The notes: a model not told the origin generated them from the letters alone. DNA of 34,684 nt from Kocuria rosea (GCF_023715525.1 NZ_JAMBOG010000029.1:1-34684), one strand, 5' to 3'; shown: positions 21,741-31,712, numbered from the stretch's first letter. Numbers and translations are program-made.

Positions 21741-23804
21741 TCAGCCCGCATCCGACGGCGCGTAGGAGCTCAGCGCAGAGTTCACCCAGAGTTCGACCTG
21801 CTCGACGACGTCGTCGGGCGCGGCCACGGCCAGCTGCCCGCCGTAGCGGGTGACGAGGGCGCACACGGCCTCGACGGTCTGGAAGCCGACGAGGGCGGCC
21901 TCGTGCTCCCGCGCCGGGCCGGTGCGCGGCGCGTCGGGCGCGCGCACCACGGCGGTGCGGGTGGCGTGGTACTGGTCGGCGATCCAGCGGCTGCGCCGGT
22001 CCGTCACGAGGGTGACCTCTACCGTGTCGGGCGTCCCCGGGGCGGGCGGGGCCGCGGCGGCGGTCTCCTGGGCGGGCGGGCGCTCCCCCGCCGGCCCGGC
22101 GTCGCCGACCGAGGAGATCCGGTCCAGCCGGAAGTTGCGCATCCCCTCCGCGCGGAGGCACCACGCCCGCACGTACCAGTGGGTGTTCGAGGAGAACACC
22201 TGCACGGGGTCGACCACGCGCTCGGTGAGCTCGTCGCGGGAGGGCACGACGTAGCGGATCCGCAGCCGCCGCCGCTGTTCGACGGCCCGCCGCACCGTGG
22301 CCATGACGTCGGCCAGGGCCGGGACGGGGACGTCGCTGATGGGGCGGGCGCCGACCGCGTTGGCGAGCATCCCGGCGTCGCCGGCCGCGCCGGCGACCTT
22401 CGCGATGGCGGAGGCCACGGCCTCCGAGTCCCCGCCGGGGACGGTGCGCAGGGTCTGCAGGCCCACGAGCAGGGCGGAGGCCTCCGGCTGGGTGAGCCGC
22501 ACGGGGTCCGAGAGCTCGTCGGCGTTGGAGAGGTAGACGTGGCCGTCGTCCCACGAGGCGTCGATGAGCTGGTCGGGCATGTGCCCGGGCTTGCCGCACA
22601 CGAACAGGGTGTTGAGGTCGGCGATGAGCTCCTGGTCGGTGATCCCGAAGCGGCGGGCGGTCTCCTCGAGCTCGGCGCCCTGGTGGGCGTACACGTACCG
22701 GACGATCTCGAGCAGGCGCGAGAGGTGGTCGGCGGTCGAGAGCTTGTTGCGGGTGCCCTTGCGGGACTTCGCGGACCAGTCGACGACCGCTCCGCGGAAG
22801 CGGGCCACGGCCTGGGCGGCGGAGCGCAGCCGGCGCACCACGGCGGCGCGCACCTCGGCCTGCATCGTGGGCGCGGTCCCGTCTCCCTCGGCAGGCACGA
22901 CGACGCCCGGGCCGGCCGCCGCGATCTCCTCGGCGAGGATCTCGGTCTCGGCGAAGGGGATCAGCAGGAGGTCCTCGCCGGCCGGCCCGGCGCCGGGGCG
23001 CTGCGCGGAGGCCATCCGGCGCAGCATGAGGGCGTGGCCGGGGCGGGCGAGGACCTCGACCGTGCGGGCGGGGGCGTGCGAGACCATGTGGGACAGGGCG
23101 TCGTTCATGGAGAAGTCCGCCGGCGGGGCGAACTCCTTGCGGGTCACGGTGACGTCGGACATGATCCGCGAGAGCCGGAACGTGCGGGAGTCGCGGCGGT
23201 CGAGGTCCCAGCCGACCACGTACCAGTTGCCGTACCGGGAGCCGATCCCCCACGGCTGCACCCGTCGGGTGGTGAGCTGGTCGGTGCTGCGGGCCAGGTA
23301 GTCGAAGCGCACCTCGCGGTGGCGGACCACGGCGGAGAGCAGCGGCTCGAACGAGGGCTCGTGCGCCGTGAGGGTGGGCTGCAGCAGCGGCGGGGCGTCG
23401 TCGTCGGGCAGGGCGCCGATCGCCGGCTCGAGCTTGCGCAGGGCCCGCCGGGCGAGCTCGCCCAGGGACGCCTCGGTCCAGGCGTTCGCGGCCAGGGCCA
23501 GCACCGCGGACTCCTCCGCGGTGAACTGCAGGGGCGGGAGGGTGAAGGATCCGCGGGGGATCCGGTAGCGGTGCCCGTGGGTGTCGTCGGGGAAGAGGGG
23601 GTCGTCGGCGACCTCCTCGATGGGGTACCCGAGGTCGCGCAGCTCCGCCTTGTCGCGCTCGAACATCCGCTCGAACGCCTCCTCGGAGGCGGACTCCGCG
23701 TACGACGGAACGGCCTCCCGCAGCTCCGCGCGGGTGTACCCGCGCTCGCGGGAGACCAGGGCGATGAGCAGGTTGAGAAGCCGCTCCGTCGATCGGGCTG
23801 CCAT
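21741..23804 (-). CDS. pafBC: PafBC, fused WYL-domain DNA-damage transcription activator
   Basis: A 687-residue fusion of PafB and PafC, which are separate genes in mycobacteria but fused in Arthrobacter-type genomes. Each half has an N-terminal winged HTH, a WYL domain and a C-terminal WCX extension. First half: STERLLNLLIALVSRERGYT, WYL around VRFDYLARSTDQL ... WYVVGWDLDRRDSRTFRLSR. Second half starts near STADHLSRLLEIVRYVYAHQ, with WYL around LRIRYVVPSRDEL ... WYVRAWCLRAEGMRNFRLDR. PafBC activates LexA-independent DNA repair genes and is thought to sense a DNA-damage signal through WYL. ATG at 23802-23804; the SD GAGGA overlaps the FKBP stop 11 bases upstream. Confidence 0.95.
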   Translation of the reverse strand: MAARSTERLLNLLIALVSRERGYTRAELREAVPSYAESASEEAFERMFERDKAELRDLGYPIEEVADDPLFPDDTHGHRYRIPRGSFTLPPLQFTAEESAVLALAANAWTEASLGELARRALRKLEPAIGALPDDDAPPLLQPTLTAHEPSFEPLLSAVVRHREVRFDYLARSTDQLTTRRVQPWGIGSRYGNWYVVGWDLDRRDSRTFRLSRIMSDVTVTRKEFAPPADFSMNDALSHMVSHAPARTVEVLARPGHALMLRRMASAQRPGAGPAGEDLLLIPFAETEILAEEIAAAGPGVVVPAEGDGTAPTMQAEVRAAVVRRLRSAAQAVARFRGAVVDWSAKSRKGTRNKLSTADHLSRLLEIVRYVYAHQGAELEETARRFGITDQELIADLNTLFVCGKPGHMPDQLIDASWDDGHVYLSNADELSDPVRLTQPEASALLVGLQTLRTVPGGDSEAVASAIAKVAGAAGDAGMLANAVGARPISDVPVPALADVMATVRRAVEQRRRLRIRYVVPSRDELTERVVDPVQVFSSNTHWYVRAWCLRAEGMRNFRLDRISSVGDAGPAGERPPAQETAAAAPPAPGTPDTVEVTLVTDRRSRWIADQYHATRTAVVRAPDAPRTGPAREHEAALVGFQTVEAVCALVTRYGGQLAVAAPDDVVEQVELWVNSALSSYAPSDAG

Positions 23805-23815
23805 CGGCTGGGTCC

Positions 23816-24211
23816 TCAGCGCACGTCCAGGAGGTCCACCACGAAGATGAGGGCCTCGTCCGGCCCGATCACCCCGCCGGCGCCGCGCGAGCCGTAGGCC
23901 ATGTCGGAGGGGATCTCGAGCCGGCGGCGGCCGCCGACCTTCATCCCCAGCAGGCCCTGGTCCCAGCCCTCGATGACCTGGCCGACGCCCACGGTGAAGT
24001 CCAGGGGCTGGTTGCGGTTCCAGGAGGCGTCGAACTCCTCGCCGCCGGAGAAGGTCACGCCCACGTAGTGGCAGGAGATCTGCTTGCCGGGGGTCGCCTC
24101 GGCGCCGGTGCCCTCGACGAGGTCGGTGATGACGAGCTCGGTCGGGGCCTCCCCCTCGGGGAAGTCGATCTCGGGCTTGGTGCGGTCGAGCTTGCGCTCT
24201 CCGAAGGACAT
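23816..24211 (-). CDS. FKBP-type peptidyl-prolyl isomerase
   Basis: A 131-residue cytoplasmic FKBP with one complete domain (about residues 25-131). Active-site residues are visible in CHYVGVTFSGGEEFDASW, PLDFTVGVGQVIEGWDQGL, RRRLEIPSDMAYGSRG and LIFVVDLLDV. No signal peptide is present; the N-terminal GERKLDRTKPEIDFPEG is family-typical. It should speed cis-trans isomerisation of Xaa-Pro bonds. ATG follows AGGAG at six bases. It lies directly before pafBC and 107 bases behind the FKBP lipoprotein, with a terminator-like hairpin between. Confidence 0.96.
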   Translation of the reverse strand: MSFGERKLDRTKPEIDFPEGEAPTELVITDLVEGTGAEATPGKQISCHYVGVTFSGGEEFDASWNRNQPLDFTVGVGQVIEGWDQGLLGMKVGGRRRLEIPSDMAYGSRGAGGVIGPDEALIFVVDLLDVR

Positions 24212-24257
24212 GGCTGCTCCTGTTCGTCGGTCGGCGACGGTGTCGTCGTGGGGAAGG

Positions 24258-24294
24258 GGTGGGGCTCCGGCCCCGGTGGGGCCGGAGCCCCACC
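24258..24294 (-). terminator. Hairpin between the two FKBP genes
   Basis: Perfect 17-base arms (24258-24274 and 24278-24294) around a GGT loop, 24 bases past the lipoprotein stop. It likely ends or attenuates the upstream transcript; the cytoplasmic FKBP to tatC group may then start from its own promoter. Confidence 0.7.
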
Positions 24295-24318
24295 GGGCCA
24301 CCATAGCGGACGCGGGGG

Positions 24319-25290
24319 CTACTTCTCGCTCGGGGAGGCCGAGGGCGAGGCGCTCGGGGACGCGGAGGCCTCGGACGCGGCCGGCGCCTCGGGGGTGTCG
24401 ACGGCGGCGAGCACGTCGACGACGAACAGCAGGTCGCCCGCCGGGTAGGTCGAGTCCTTCCCGAGCTCCTTGGCGGTGCCGTAGGCCTGGCCCACGGGCA
24501 CGGAGAGGATCACGCGGGAGCCGGCCTTCTTCCCGACCAGGCCCTTCTGCCAGCCCTCGATGACCTTGTCGAGGGCGAAGGCCGCGGGGGCGCCCTTCTC
24601 GTAGGAGGAGTCGAAGGTCTTGCCGTCGGACCAGGTGACGCCCACGTAGTTGGCCACGACGGTGTCGCCCTCGGCGACCTCCTCGCCGTCGCCCTCGATG
24701 AGGTACTCCGAGACGAGCTTCTTCGGGGCGTCGCCCTTCGGCTTCGCCACGGTCGGCACGCCCTCGTCGTTCTCGGTGACCTCGGGCAGGCCCTTCGGGC
24801 TGTCCTCGGCGTCGCCCTCGATCTCGGTCGGGATCTTGCGCACGACCTCGTAGACCTCCACGGAGGTGGACTCGTCGCCGGCCGCGCCGGAGGTCTTCGG
24901 GGAGGAGTAGGCGATGATCGAGCCCTCCTTGGCCTCCACGAGCGCGTCGTACATCTCCGGGATGGACTCCTTGAGCCCCTCCTCGAGGCGCAGCACCTGC
25001 CCGGCGCCCTGGGAGTAGGTCTCGCCGAGGGAGGACGCGTCGGAGCCCTTGTAGAGGGCCGCCTGCAGCAGGAGGGTGTCGCCCTCGTCGAGCTCGGCGC
25101 CCTCGCCCTCCCGCAGCTCCTTCGCCTCGGCCTCCTCGACGTTCATGGGGGTCTCGAACGTCACGGCCGGGGCCGCGCCCTCCGCCGGGTCGCCGCTGAG
25201 CTCGACGGAGTCCATCCCCGGACCGGAGCAGCCGGCCAGGACGAGCATCAGGGACAGGGCGCCACCGGTGGTGGCCAGGGTCTTTCGCAC
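24319..25290 (-). CDS. Lipoprotein with tandem FKBP-like domains
   Basis: A 323-residue exported lipoprotein. A signal peptide with lipobox LVLAGC (Cys21) is followed by a first, degenerate FKBP-like domain (about residues 60-165, keeping LDEGDTLLLQAALY and SIPEMYDALVEAKEGS but few active-site residues). A second, complete FKBP domain follows (about 195-300: VVANYVGVTWSDGKTFDSSY, KVIEGWQKGLVGKKAGSRVI, LLFVVDVLAAV). A SASPSASPS low-complexity tail ends the protein. It probably folds exported proteins at the outer membrane-facing side of the cell membrane. GTG at 25288-25290 follows GAGGAAG. It lies 120 bases behind pafA. Confidence 0.93.
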   Translation of the reverse strand: MRKTLATTGGALSLMLVLAGCSGPGMDSVELSGDPAEGAAPAVTFETPMNVEEAEAKELREGEGAELDEGDTLLLQAALYKGSDASSLGETYSQGAGQVLRLEEGLKESIPEMYDALVEAKEGSIIAYSSPKTSGAAGDESTSVEVYEVVRKIPTEIEGDAEDSPKGLPEVTENDEGVPTVAKPKGDAPKKLVSEYLIEGDGEEVAEGDTVVANYVGVTWSDGKTFDSSYEKGAPAAFALDKVIEGWQKGLVGKKAGSRVILSVPVGQAYGTAKELGKDSTYPAGDLLFVVDVLAAVDTPEAPAASEASASPSASPSASPSEK

Positions 25291-25410
25291 GGGGTGTCTT
25301 CCTCAGGGTCGGCCGGTCAGGAGCGGGAGGGACGGTCGGCACGGGCCGGAACCGCCCACCAGCCTAGACCAGGGCGCTGGACGTCGGCTGGACGGGGGCG
25401 CCGCAGCGCG

Positions 25411-26853
25411 TCAGAGCACGGGCGCGTCCCCGTGGGCGGGCCCGCCCTCCGGCGGGCGCAGGGCGGCCACGAGGGCGTCCGCCTCCGGGTTGCGGGTGGC
25501 GAAGGGGTCCTTGCACACGACGGCGCGCTGGGTCCGGTCGTTGACCTTCAGGTGCACCCAGTCGACGGTGTAGTTGTGCCCGGAGCCGACGACCGCGTCG
25601 ATGAACCGCCCGCGCACCGCGGCGCGGGTGGCCGGGGGCGTGCCCACGGCCGCCTCGATGCGCCCGGGGTCCACGAAGGCCGCGGCGAGCCCGCGCCGCT
25701 GCAGCAGGTTGAACAGCCCCCGCTCGGGGGCGGTGTCGTGGTAGGCGAGGTCCAGCTGCGCCATCCGGGGGGCGGAGAGGTCGAGGCCGTGGCGGGCGGC
25801 GTAGCCGTCGAGCAGCTTGCGCTTGATCGCCCAGTCGATCTCGGTGTCGATGCCGGCGGTGTCCTGGCGGGCCACGGCCTCGAGCGTGCGCTCCCACAGG
25901 TCGAGGACCCACGGGACCCGGTCGTGGTGGGCGCCCTCGCGGTCCACGAACGCGCGCACGGACTCCAGGTGCTCGCGCTGGAGGTCGAGCGCCGAGCGGC
26001 GGGTGCCGTCGGCCAGCTCGACGGGGCGGGTGCCCGTGAGGTCGTGCGAGATCTCGCGCAGCGCGCGGACGGGGTCGACCATGGTGCGGTCGGGCAGGAT
26101 CTGCCCGGCCTCGATCATCCGCAGCACGAGGTCGGTGGCCCCGACGCGCAGCGCGGTCGTGGTCTGGGACATCGTCGAGTCCCCCACGATGACGTGCAGC
26201 CGGCGGTAGTGCTCGGCGTCGGCGTGCGGCTCGTCCCGGGTGTTGATCAGGGGCCGGGAGCGGGTCGTGGCCGACGAGGAGCCCTCCCAGATGTGGTCCG
26301 CGCGCTGGGAGAACGAGTAGCTCGGGGCGCCGCTGCCGGCGCCGACCCGGACGGCCCCGAAGTCCTCTGGCCCCGCGGGGTGGACCTTGCCTGCCCCCAC
26401 GAGCAGCTGGCGGGTGACGAGGAACGGGATGAGGATCGCGACGAGGCGGGCGAACTCGGTGCGGCGGGCGATCAGGTAGTTCTCGTGGGAGCCGAAGGAG
26501 TTGCCCTGCGAGTCCACGTTGTTCTTGAACAGGTAGACCTGCCCGGCCACGCCCTCGGCGGTGAGGGCCTCCTGGGTCTGCCGGCGGAGGTCCTCGATGA
26601 TCAGCTCGCCGGCCTTGTCCTGGGCGACGACGTCCTCGAGGCTCGCGCACTCGGCGGTGGCGTACTCCGGGTGGGAGCCCACGTCGAGGTAGAGCCGTCC
26701 GCCGTTGGGCAGGAACACGTTCGAGGACCGGCCCCAGGCGACGACGGGGGCGAACAGCCTGCGGGCGGTCTCCTCCGGGGCGAGGGGGCGGGCGTCCGGG
26801 GCGCTGTGGGCGATGCCGAACTCGGTCTCGATGCCGTAGATCCTGCGGTCCAT
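25411..26853 (-). CDS. pafA: Pup-protein ligase PafA
   Basis: A 480-residue PafA, the carboxylate-amine ligase that phosphorylates the C-terminal Glu of Pup with ATP and joins it to lysines of target proteins. The N-terminal YGIETEFGI holds the Mg-binding Glu9; LPNGGRLYLDVGSHPEYATAE holds the catalytic base Asp57. QVYLFKNNVDSQGNSFGSHENYL and [17 protein letters not shown] are diagnostic of the Dop/PafA family. Absence of the Dop loop between them marks it as PafA, not Dop. ATG at 26851-26853 starts five bases after the pup stop without a clear SD, so it is probably translated by coupling to pup. The usual prcBA genes between pup and pafA are missing. Confidence 0.98.
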   Translation of the reverse strand: MDRRIYGIETEFGIAHSAPDARPLAPEETARRLFAPVVAWGRSSNVFLPNGGRLYLDVGSHPEYATAECASLEDVVAQDKAGELIIEDLRRQTQEALTAEGVAGQVYLFKNNVDSQGNSFGSHENYLIARRTEFARLVAILIPFLVTRQLLVGAGKVHPAGPEDFGAVRVGAGSGAPSYSFSQRADHIWEGSSSATTRSRPLINTRDEPHADAEHYRRLHVIVGDSTMSQTTTALRVGATDLVLRMIEAGQILPDRTMVDPVRALREISHDLTGTRPVELADGTRRSALDLQREHLESVRAFVDREGAHHDRVPWVLDLWERTLEAVARQDTAGIDTEIDWAIKRKLLDGYAARHGLDLSAPRMAQLDLAYHDTAPERGLFNLLQRRGLAAAFVDPGRIEAAVGTPPATRAAVRGRFIDAVVGSGHNYTVDWVHLKVNDRTQRAVVCKDPFATRNPEADALVAALRPPEGGPAHGDAPVL

Positions 26854-26858
26854 GGGGG

Positions 26859-27068
26859 CTACTGGCCGCCCTTCTGGACGAAGCCCTTGACGAACTCCTC
26901 GGCGTTGGACTCCAGGACCCCGTCGATCTCGGCGAGGAGGTCGTCGGTGGTGCTCGCGGTCGTCTGGCTCTGGGCGGACGGGGCGGCGGGCGCGGGGGCG
27001 GCGGGGTCGGGCAGCTCGGTCTCCTCGCGGCGCTGGGCGCCGGTGCCGAAGATGCGTTCCTGGGCCAT
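26859..27068 (-). CDS. pup: Prokaryotic ubiquitin-like protein Pup
   Basis: A 69-residue Pup, the small disordered protein tag of actinobacteria. The C-terminal part (LLAEIDGVLESNAEEFVKGF) becomes helical when bound to ARC or PafA. It ends in VQKGGQ, so it is made in the Gln form and must be deamidated to Glu by Dop before ligation. The N-terminus (MAQERIFGTGAQRREE) is the part that enters the ATPase pore in the proteasome system. ATG at 27066-27068 follows a strong AGGAGG. It lies 62 bases behind dop and 5 bases before pafA. Confidence 0.98.
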   Translation of the reverse strand: MAQERIFGTGAQRREETELPDPAAPAPAAPSAQSQTTASTTDDLLAEIDGVLESNAEEFVKGFVQKGGQ

Positions 27069-27130
27069 GTCGGGGTTCCTCCTGGGTGCGGGGCGGACGG
27101 GACGGGGTGCGGGGGCGGGCGCCGGGGCGC

Positions 27131-28768
27131 TCAGCCGAGGGAGCCGGTGTGGACGAGGCCGGGACGGGCGGCGGCGAGGGCCCGGACGAGGTGCTCGGCG
27201 TCGGGGGCGGCGTCGAGTAGCGGGGCGACGTCGTCGCGGGTCAGCGCGAGCGGCTCGGGCATGGCGATCCGGGCGCCGCGGCGCACCCCGGGCAGGGACA
27301 GGGAGACGGAGTCCCAGTTGGCGGCCAGGACGTCGTCGGGGAAGCGGGTGACGAGGCGGCCGCGGAACCAGGCGCGGGTGTCCTCCGGGGGCGCGTCGAC
27401 GGCGTGCGCCACCTCGTCGGCGCCGAAGAGGGTGCGCATCCGCCCCGCGGCGACGAGCCGGTGGTACAGGCCCTTCTCCGGGCGCACGTCGTGGTACTGC
27501 AGGTCGATCAGCGTCATGCGGGGGTCGTCCCAGGCGAGGCCGTCGCGCTCGCGGTAGCCCCGCAGCAGCGTGTACTTGGCGACCCAGTCGAGGCGGTCGG
27601 CCAGCGAGAGGGGATCGCGCTCGAGGGCGTCGAGGACCTCCTCCCACAGCTCGAGGACCTCGCGGGTCGCGGCGTCGGGCGCGCCGCCGGCGTGCTCGTG
27701 GGCGCGGGCGGCGTCGAGGTAGAGCCGCTGCAGCTGCACCCCGGTGAGCTGCCGGCCGTCGCGCAGCGCCACGGTGGCGCTGAGCCCCGGGTCGTGGCTG
27801 ATGGCCTGCAGGGCGGCGACGGGGTCGGCGAGCGCGAGCTCCGGGGCGGCGCCGGCCTCGACGAGGCCCAGGACGAGGGAGGTGGTGCCGAACTTGAGCA
27901 GCCCGGCGGTGTGGGAGAGGTTGGCGTCGCCGATGATGACGTGCAGCCGGCGGTGGCGGTGGGCGTCGGCGTGCGGCTCGTCGCGGGTGTTGACCATCGG
28001 GCGGTGGACGGTGGTCTCGAGCCCGACCTCGCGCTCGAAGAAGTCGGCGCGCTGGGCGATCTGGAAGCCGGGACGCTGGCCCCGGTCCCCGAGGCCGACG
28101 CGGCCGGCCCCGCACATCACCTGGCGGGAGGCGAAGAAGGGCAGCAGGGCGGCGGCGAGCGCCGCGAAGGGCACGGAGCGGGGCACGAGGTAGTTCTCGT
28201 GGGCGCCGTAGGAGACGGACTTGTTGTCGGTGTTGTTCTTGTAGAGGCTCACGGCGGGCAGCCCGGTGGTCGGCTCGGCGGCGGCGACGGCGCGCACGGT
28301 GTCCGCGGCGACGCGGTCCCCGGCGGCGTCCCACAGCACGGCGTCGCGGGGGGTGGTGACCTCCGGGGAGGAGTACTCGGGGTGGGAGTGGTCCACGTAG
28401 AGGCGGGCGCCGTTGGGCAGGACGGTGTTCATCACGACCTGGCGCCAGTCCAGGGACTCGGCGTACAGGCCCGCGTCGTGCAGGGCCTCCGCGGCGATCT
28501 CCTCGGCGGTGAGGACGGGGGCGACGTCGGTGAGCTGGGACGGGTCCGCCTGCGCGCGCGGCAGGGTGAAGCCGCGGGCGTCCCGCAGGGGCGACTCGCC
28601 GTGGTAGTCCCAGCCCGCGGCGGCGTGCCGGGCGCCGAGACGGCGGCGGACGAGGGCGGCGTAGGTGGTGACGACCTGGGTGGAGAGCACCGTGGCGTTG
28701 GCGTGCGGGGCGCCGGGGGCGAGCACGCCGTACTCGGTCTCGGCGCCCATGACGCGGCGCACGGTCAT
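27131..28768 (-). CDS. dop: Pup deamidase/depupylase Dop
   Basis: A 545-residue Dop, which converts the C-terminal Gln of Pup to Glu and also removes Pup from tagged proteins. The Mg-binding Glu10 lies in MGAETEYGV; the catalytic Asp126 in [20 protein letters not shown]. The Dop-specific loop is present ([19 protein letters not shown], about residues 53-71), which separates it from Paf[21 protein letters not shown] and [20 protein letters not shown] are family motifs. At 545 residues it is somewhat longer than the usual 500, mainly through an extra segment at about 80-105. The ATG overlaps the arc stop in an ATGA junction and follows AGGAG. Confidence 0.98.
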   Translation of the reverse strand: MTVRRVMGAETEYGVLAPGAPHANATVLSTQVVTTYAALVRRRLGARHAAAGWDYHGESPLRDARGFTLPRAQADPSQLTDVAPVLTAEEIAAEALHDAGLYAESLDWRQVVMNTVLPNGARLYVDHSHPEYSSPEVTTPRDAVLWDAAGDRVAADTVRAVAAAEPTTGLPAVSLYKNNTDNKSVSYGAHENYLVPRSVPFAALAAALLPFFASRQVMCGAGRVGLGDRGQRPGFQIAQRADFFEREVGLETTVHRPMVNTRDEPHADAHRHRRLHVIIGDANLSHTAGLLKFGTTSLVLGLVEAGAAPELALADPVAALQAISHDPGLSATVALRDGRQLTGVQLQRLYLDAARAHEHAGGAPDAATREVLELWEEVLDALERDPLSLADRLDWVAKYTLLRGYRERDGLAWDDPRMTLIDLQYHDVRPEKGLYHRLVAAGRMRTLFGADEVAHAVDAPPEDTRAWFRGRLVTRFPDDVLAANWDSVSLSLPGVRRGARIAMPEPLALTRDDVAPLLDAAPDAEHLVRALAAARPGLVHTGSLG

Positions 28769-30522
28769 GGCCGCTCCTGCCGGGGGCGCTCCCCCGGCCC
28801 GGCCGGGTGGGGGTTGCGGTGCAGGACGACGCGCAGGTCCGTGATGGTGTCCCCGCGGCGCCCCGAGATCCGGGCCCAGTCCTCGGGGTTGGTGGTGTTG
28901 GGCAGGTCCTGCTGCTCGTGGAACTCGTCGTCGACGGCGCGCACGAGGTGCTCCCGGGACAGCCCGCGCACCCCGGTGGTGAGCAGGTCCTTGATGGCCT
29001 GCTTCTTCGCCCGGTCCACGACGTTGCGGATGACCGCCCCGGAGGTGAAGTCGCTGAAGTAGAGGGTCTCCTCCGTGCCGTCGCGGTAGCTCAGGTGCAG
29101 GAACCGGGTCTGCGGGCTGCGCTCGTACATCCGGGTGACGGCGGCGTCCACGAGGGCGGCGACGGCGCCCGCGCGCCCGCCGGCGGCGTCAACCTCGGCC
29201 TGGCGCAGGGGCAGGGCCTCGGTGACGTAGAGGCCGAGGATCTCCCGGGCCCCGTCGGCGTCGGGGCGGTCGATGCGGATCTTCACGTCGAGGCGGCCCG
29301 GGCGCAGCACCGCCGGGTCGATCATGTCCTCGCGGTTGGTGGCGCCGATGACGATCACGTTGTCCAGCCGCTCCACGCCGTCGATCTCGGTGAGCAGCTG
29401 GGGCACGATGGTGGTCTCCACGTCGGAGGACAGCCCGGAGCCGCGCACGCGGAACAGGGAGTCCATCTCGTCGAAGAACACGACCACGGGGATGCCCTTG
29501 GCGGCCTGCTCGCGGGCGCGCAGGAAGATGGAGCGGATCTGCCGCTCGGTCTCCCCCACGTACTTGTCGAGCAGCTCGGGGCCCTTGATGTTGAGGAAGT
29601 AGCCCAGGGCCCGATCGCGCCCGGCCCGGTCGGCGGCGCGCTCGGCGAGGGAGCGGGCGACGGCCTTGGCGATGAGGGTCTTGCCGTTGCCGGGCGGGCC
29701 GTAGAGGAGGATGCCCTTGGGCGGGGTCAGGCCGTGCTCGCGGTACAGGTCCGGGTGCACGAAGGGCAGCTCGACGGCGTCGCGGATCTGCTCGATCTGG
29801 GGGCCCAGGCCGCCGATGTCGTCGTAGGAGACGGCGGGGACCTCCTCGAGCACGAGCTGCTCGACGTCGGTGCGCTCGATGGGCTCGAGGGCGAAGCCGG
29901 TGCGGTGGTCGATGGAGACCGCGTCCCCGATCTCGGGCCGGTGCCGGCGCAGCAGCCCGGACAGCAGCAGGACGCGCTCCTCGTCGGAGCGGCCCACGGT
30001 GAGCACCCGGTCGTGGTCGACGATCTCCTTGACGGTCGCGACCTCCCCGGTCTGCTCGTAGTCGAGCACGGCGCCGACCACGTAGTTCTGGTCCAGGAGC
30101 ACCTGGCGGCCGGGCTCGCACGCGCCGAAGCTCACGAGCGGGCTGACGGCCACGCGCATCCTCCGCCCGGCGACGAGGACGTCGAGGGTGGGGTCGGTGA
30201 CGGCGGGCCCGGCCCCGGTCGGCTCGCCCACGGGGGCGCGCCCGGGGTTGGCCTGCAGCACGGTGCCCTGGCTCAGGGGCGGGACGAGGTCGTTCTCGAG
30301 GGCGCGCTTGAGCTGGCGGATCTCGGTGCGGGTGGCGTCCAGCAGCCGGACGAGCTTCTGGTTCTGGGTGCCGGCGGCGGCCAGCTGCTTGTCGAGCCCG
30401 CGCTTCTGGTCGCGCAGGATGTTCACCTGGCGCTGGGCGTTGACCAGCGCCCGGCGGGCCTCCTCCGGGTCCGCGGGAGCGCCGGGGCCCGGGGCCGTCT
30501 GCGGGCGGGGGGTCTCCGTCAC
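28765..30522 (-). CDS. arc: Proteasome-type AAA ATPase ARC (Mpa)
   Basis: A 585-residue ring ATPase of the ARC/Mpa family. An N-terminal coiled coil (about residues 28-78) docks Pup, two OB domains follow (about 110-220), then the AAA module: Walker A GPPGNGKT (275-282), pore loop YVG (321-323), Walker [13 protein letters not shown] (347-356) and the arginine region RPGRLD. It should recognise pupylated proteins and unfold them. The C-terminus ends [11 protein letters not shown]; the Q-Y-L/HbYX tail that opens the 20S proteasome is absent. GTG at 30520-30522 follows GAGGAG and overlaps the trmI stop by four bases. Confidence 0.97.
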   Translation of the reverse strand: MTETPRPQTAPGPGAPADPEEARRALVNAQRQVNILRDQKRGLDKQLAAAGTQNQKLVRLLDATRTEIRQLKRALENDLVPPLSQGTVLQANPGRAPVGEPTGAGPAVTDPTLDVLVAGRRMRVAVSPLVSFGACEPGRQVLLDQNYVVGAVLDYEQTGEVATVKEIVDHDRVLTVGRSDEERVLLLSGLLRRHRPEIGDAVSIDHRTGFALEPIERTDVEQLVLEEVPAVSYDDIGGLGPQIEQIRDAVELPFVHPDLYREHGLTPPKGILLYGPPGNGKTLIAKAVARSLAERAADRAGRDRALGYFLNIKGPELLDKYVGETERQIRSIFLRAREQAAKGIPVVVFFDEMDSLFRVRGSGLSSDVETTIVPQLLTEIDGVERLDNVIVIGATNREDMIDPAVLRPGRLDVKIRIDRPDADGAREILGLYVTEALPLRQAEVDAAGGRAGAVAALVDAAVTRMYERSPQTRFLHLSYRDGTEETLYFSDFTSGAVIRNVVDRAKKQAIKDLLTTGVRGLSREHLVRAVDDEFHEQQDLPNTTNPEDWARISGRRGDTITDLRVVLHRNPHPAGPGERPRQERP

Positions 30523-31640
30523 GGCCGCTCCTCCTCCGGGGCCTCCGGTCCCGTGCTCCCGGGGCTCGTGCCGTCCACCGGCGCCGTCCCGGCGGGCGCC
30601 CCGGGGCCGGCCGTGGCCGCGCGCGCGGCGAGCCCCAGGGCGTCGCGCGCCGCGCGGCGCAGCTTCTTGTCGGAGACGTCCCGCTCGCCCAGGGAGACGG
30701 GGGTCCAGGCGTCGAGGTCCTCCTGGCTGAACTCGGACTTCGAGGCCCGGCGCTTGGGGGCCAGCCGCTCGGAGCCGTCGGCGAGGCGGCGGGCGGAGAC
30801 GAGGAAGCCGGTGTGGGCGACCATCCGGTGGTCGGGGCGCACCGCGAGGCCCTCGACGTGCCAGCCGCGCACCATCGTCTCCGAGGCCTCGGGCTCGGTG
30901 AACCGGCCGTCGGCGCGCATCGCCTCGGCGGTGCGGGAGAGCTGGGTGACGGTGGCGACGTAGCACATGACCACCCCGCCCGGGGTCAGGGCGGTGGCCA
31001 CGGCGTCGAGGCACTCCCAGGGCGCGAGCATGTCGAGGACCACGCGGTCCACGGACCCGGGCTCCTCGTGGGCACCGAGCTCCTCGGCGAGGTCCCCGAT
31101 GGTGATCTGCCACGCCGGGTGGGGGCCCCCGAACATGGTCTCGACGTTGCCGCGGGCGATGTCCGCGAACTCCGCCCGGCGCTCGAACGAGTGCAGGTGC
31201 CCCGCGTCGCCCACGGCCCGCAGCAGGGAGATGGACAGGGCGCCCGAGCCGACCCCGGCCTCGACCACCCGGGCGCCCGGGAAGATGTCGGCCATGGTGA
31301 CGATCTGGCCCGCGTCCTTGGGGTAGACCACCGCGGCGCCGCGGGGCATGGAGAGCACGAAGTCCTTCAGCAGCGGGCGCAGCGCCTGGTAGCGGAAGCC
31401 GGCGGAGTTCTCCACCACGGTCCCCTCGGGCCGGCCGATGAGCTCGGCGTGCGGGAGCACGCCGCGGTGGGAGTGGAACTCGCCGTCGACCGCGAGCGTC
31501 ACCGTGTTCATCCGCCCGCGCTCGTCGGTGAGCTGCACGCGCTCCCCGGCGCGGAAGGGGCCCCGCCGGTTGGCGGCCCCCCGCGGGGCGGCCGCGGGCG
31601 CGGCGGGCGTGGTGGCGGTCTGGTCAGCGGTTCCGGTCAT
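30519..31640 (-). CDS. trmI: tRNA (adenine-58-N1)-methyltransferase TrmI
   Basis: A 373-residue SAM-dependent methyltransferase that makes m1A58 in the T-loop of tRNAs, working as a tetramer. After an Ala/Thr-rich N-terminus (about 25 residues) comes the small N-domain ([21 protein letters not shown]), then the Rossmann fold with [20 protein letters not shown] (SAM loop), [32 protein letters not shown] and [17 protein letters not shown] disordered Ala/Pro/Gly tail of about 50 residues makes it longer than the usual 280. ATG at 31638-31640. The trmI-arc-dop-pup order is the standard actinobacterial arrangement. Confidence 0.96.
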   Translation of the reverse strand: MTGTADQTATTPAAPAAAPRGAANRRGPFRAGERVQLTDERGRMNTVTLAVDGEFHSHRGVLPHAELIGRPEGTVVENSAGFRYQALRPLLKDFVLSMPRGAAVVYPKDAGQIVTMADIFPGARVVEAGVGSGALSISLLRAVGDAGHLHSFERRAEFADIARGNVETMFGGPHPAWQITIGDLAEELGAHEEPGSVDRVVLDMLAPWECLDAVATALTPGGVVMCYVATVTQLSRTAEAMRADGRFTEPEASETMVRGWHVEGLAVRPDHRMVAHTGFLVSARRLADGSERLAPKRRASKSEFSQEDLDAWTPVSLGERDVSDKKLRRAARDALGLAARAATAGPGAPAGTAPVDGTSPGSTGPEAPEEERP

Positions 31641-31712
31641 CGGCTCACTTTCACGGGAGATCCTGGCGTGCTCTGGGACGGTCTGCGGGGTGCCGGCGGG
31701 GGGACTCCCCGG

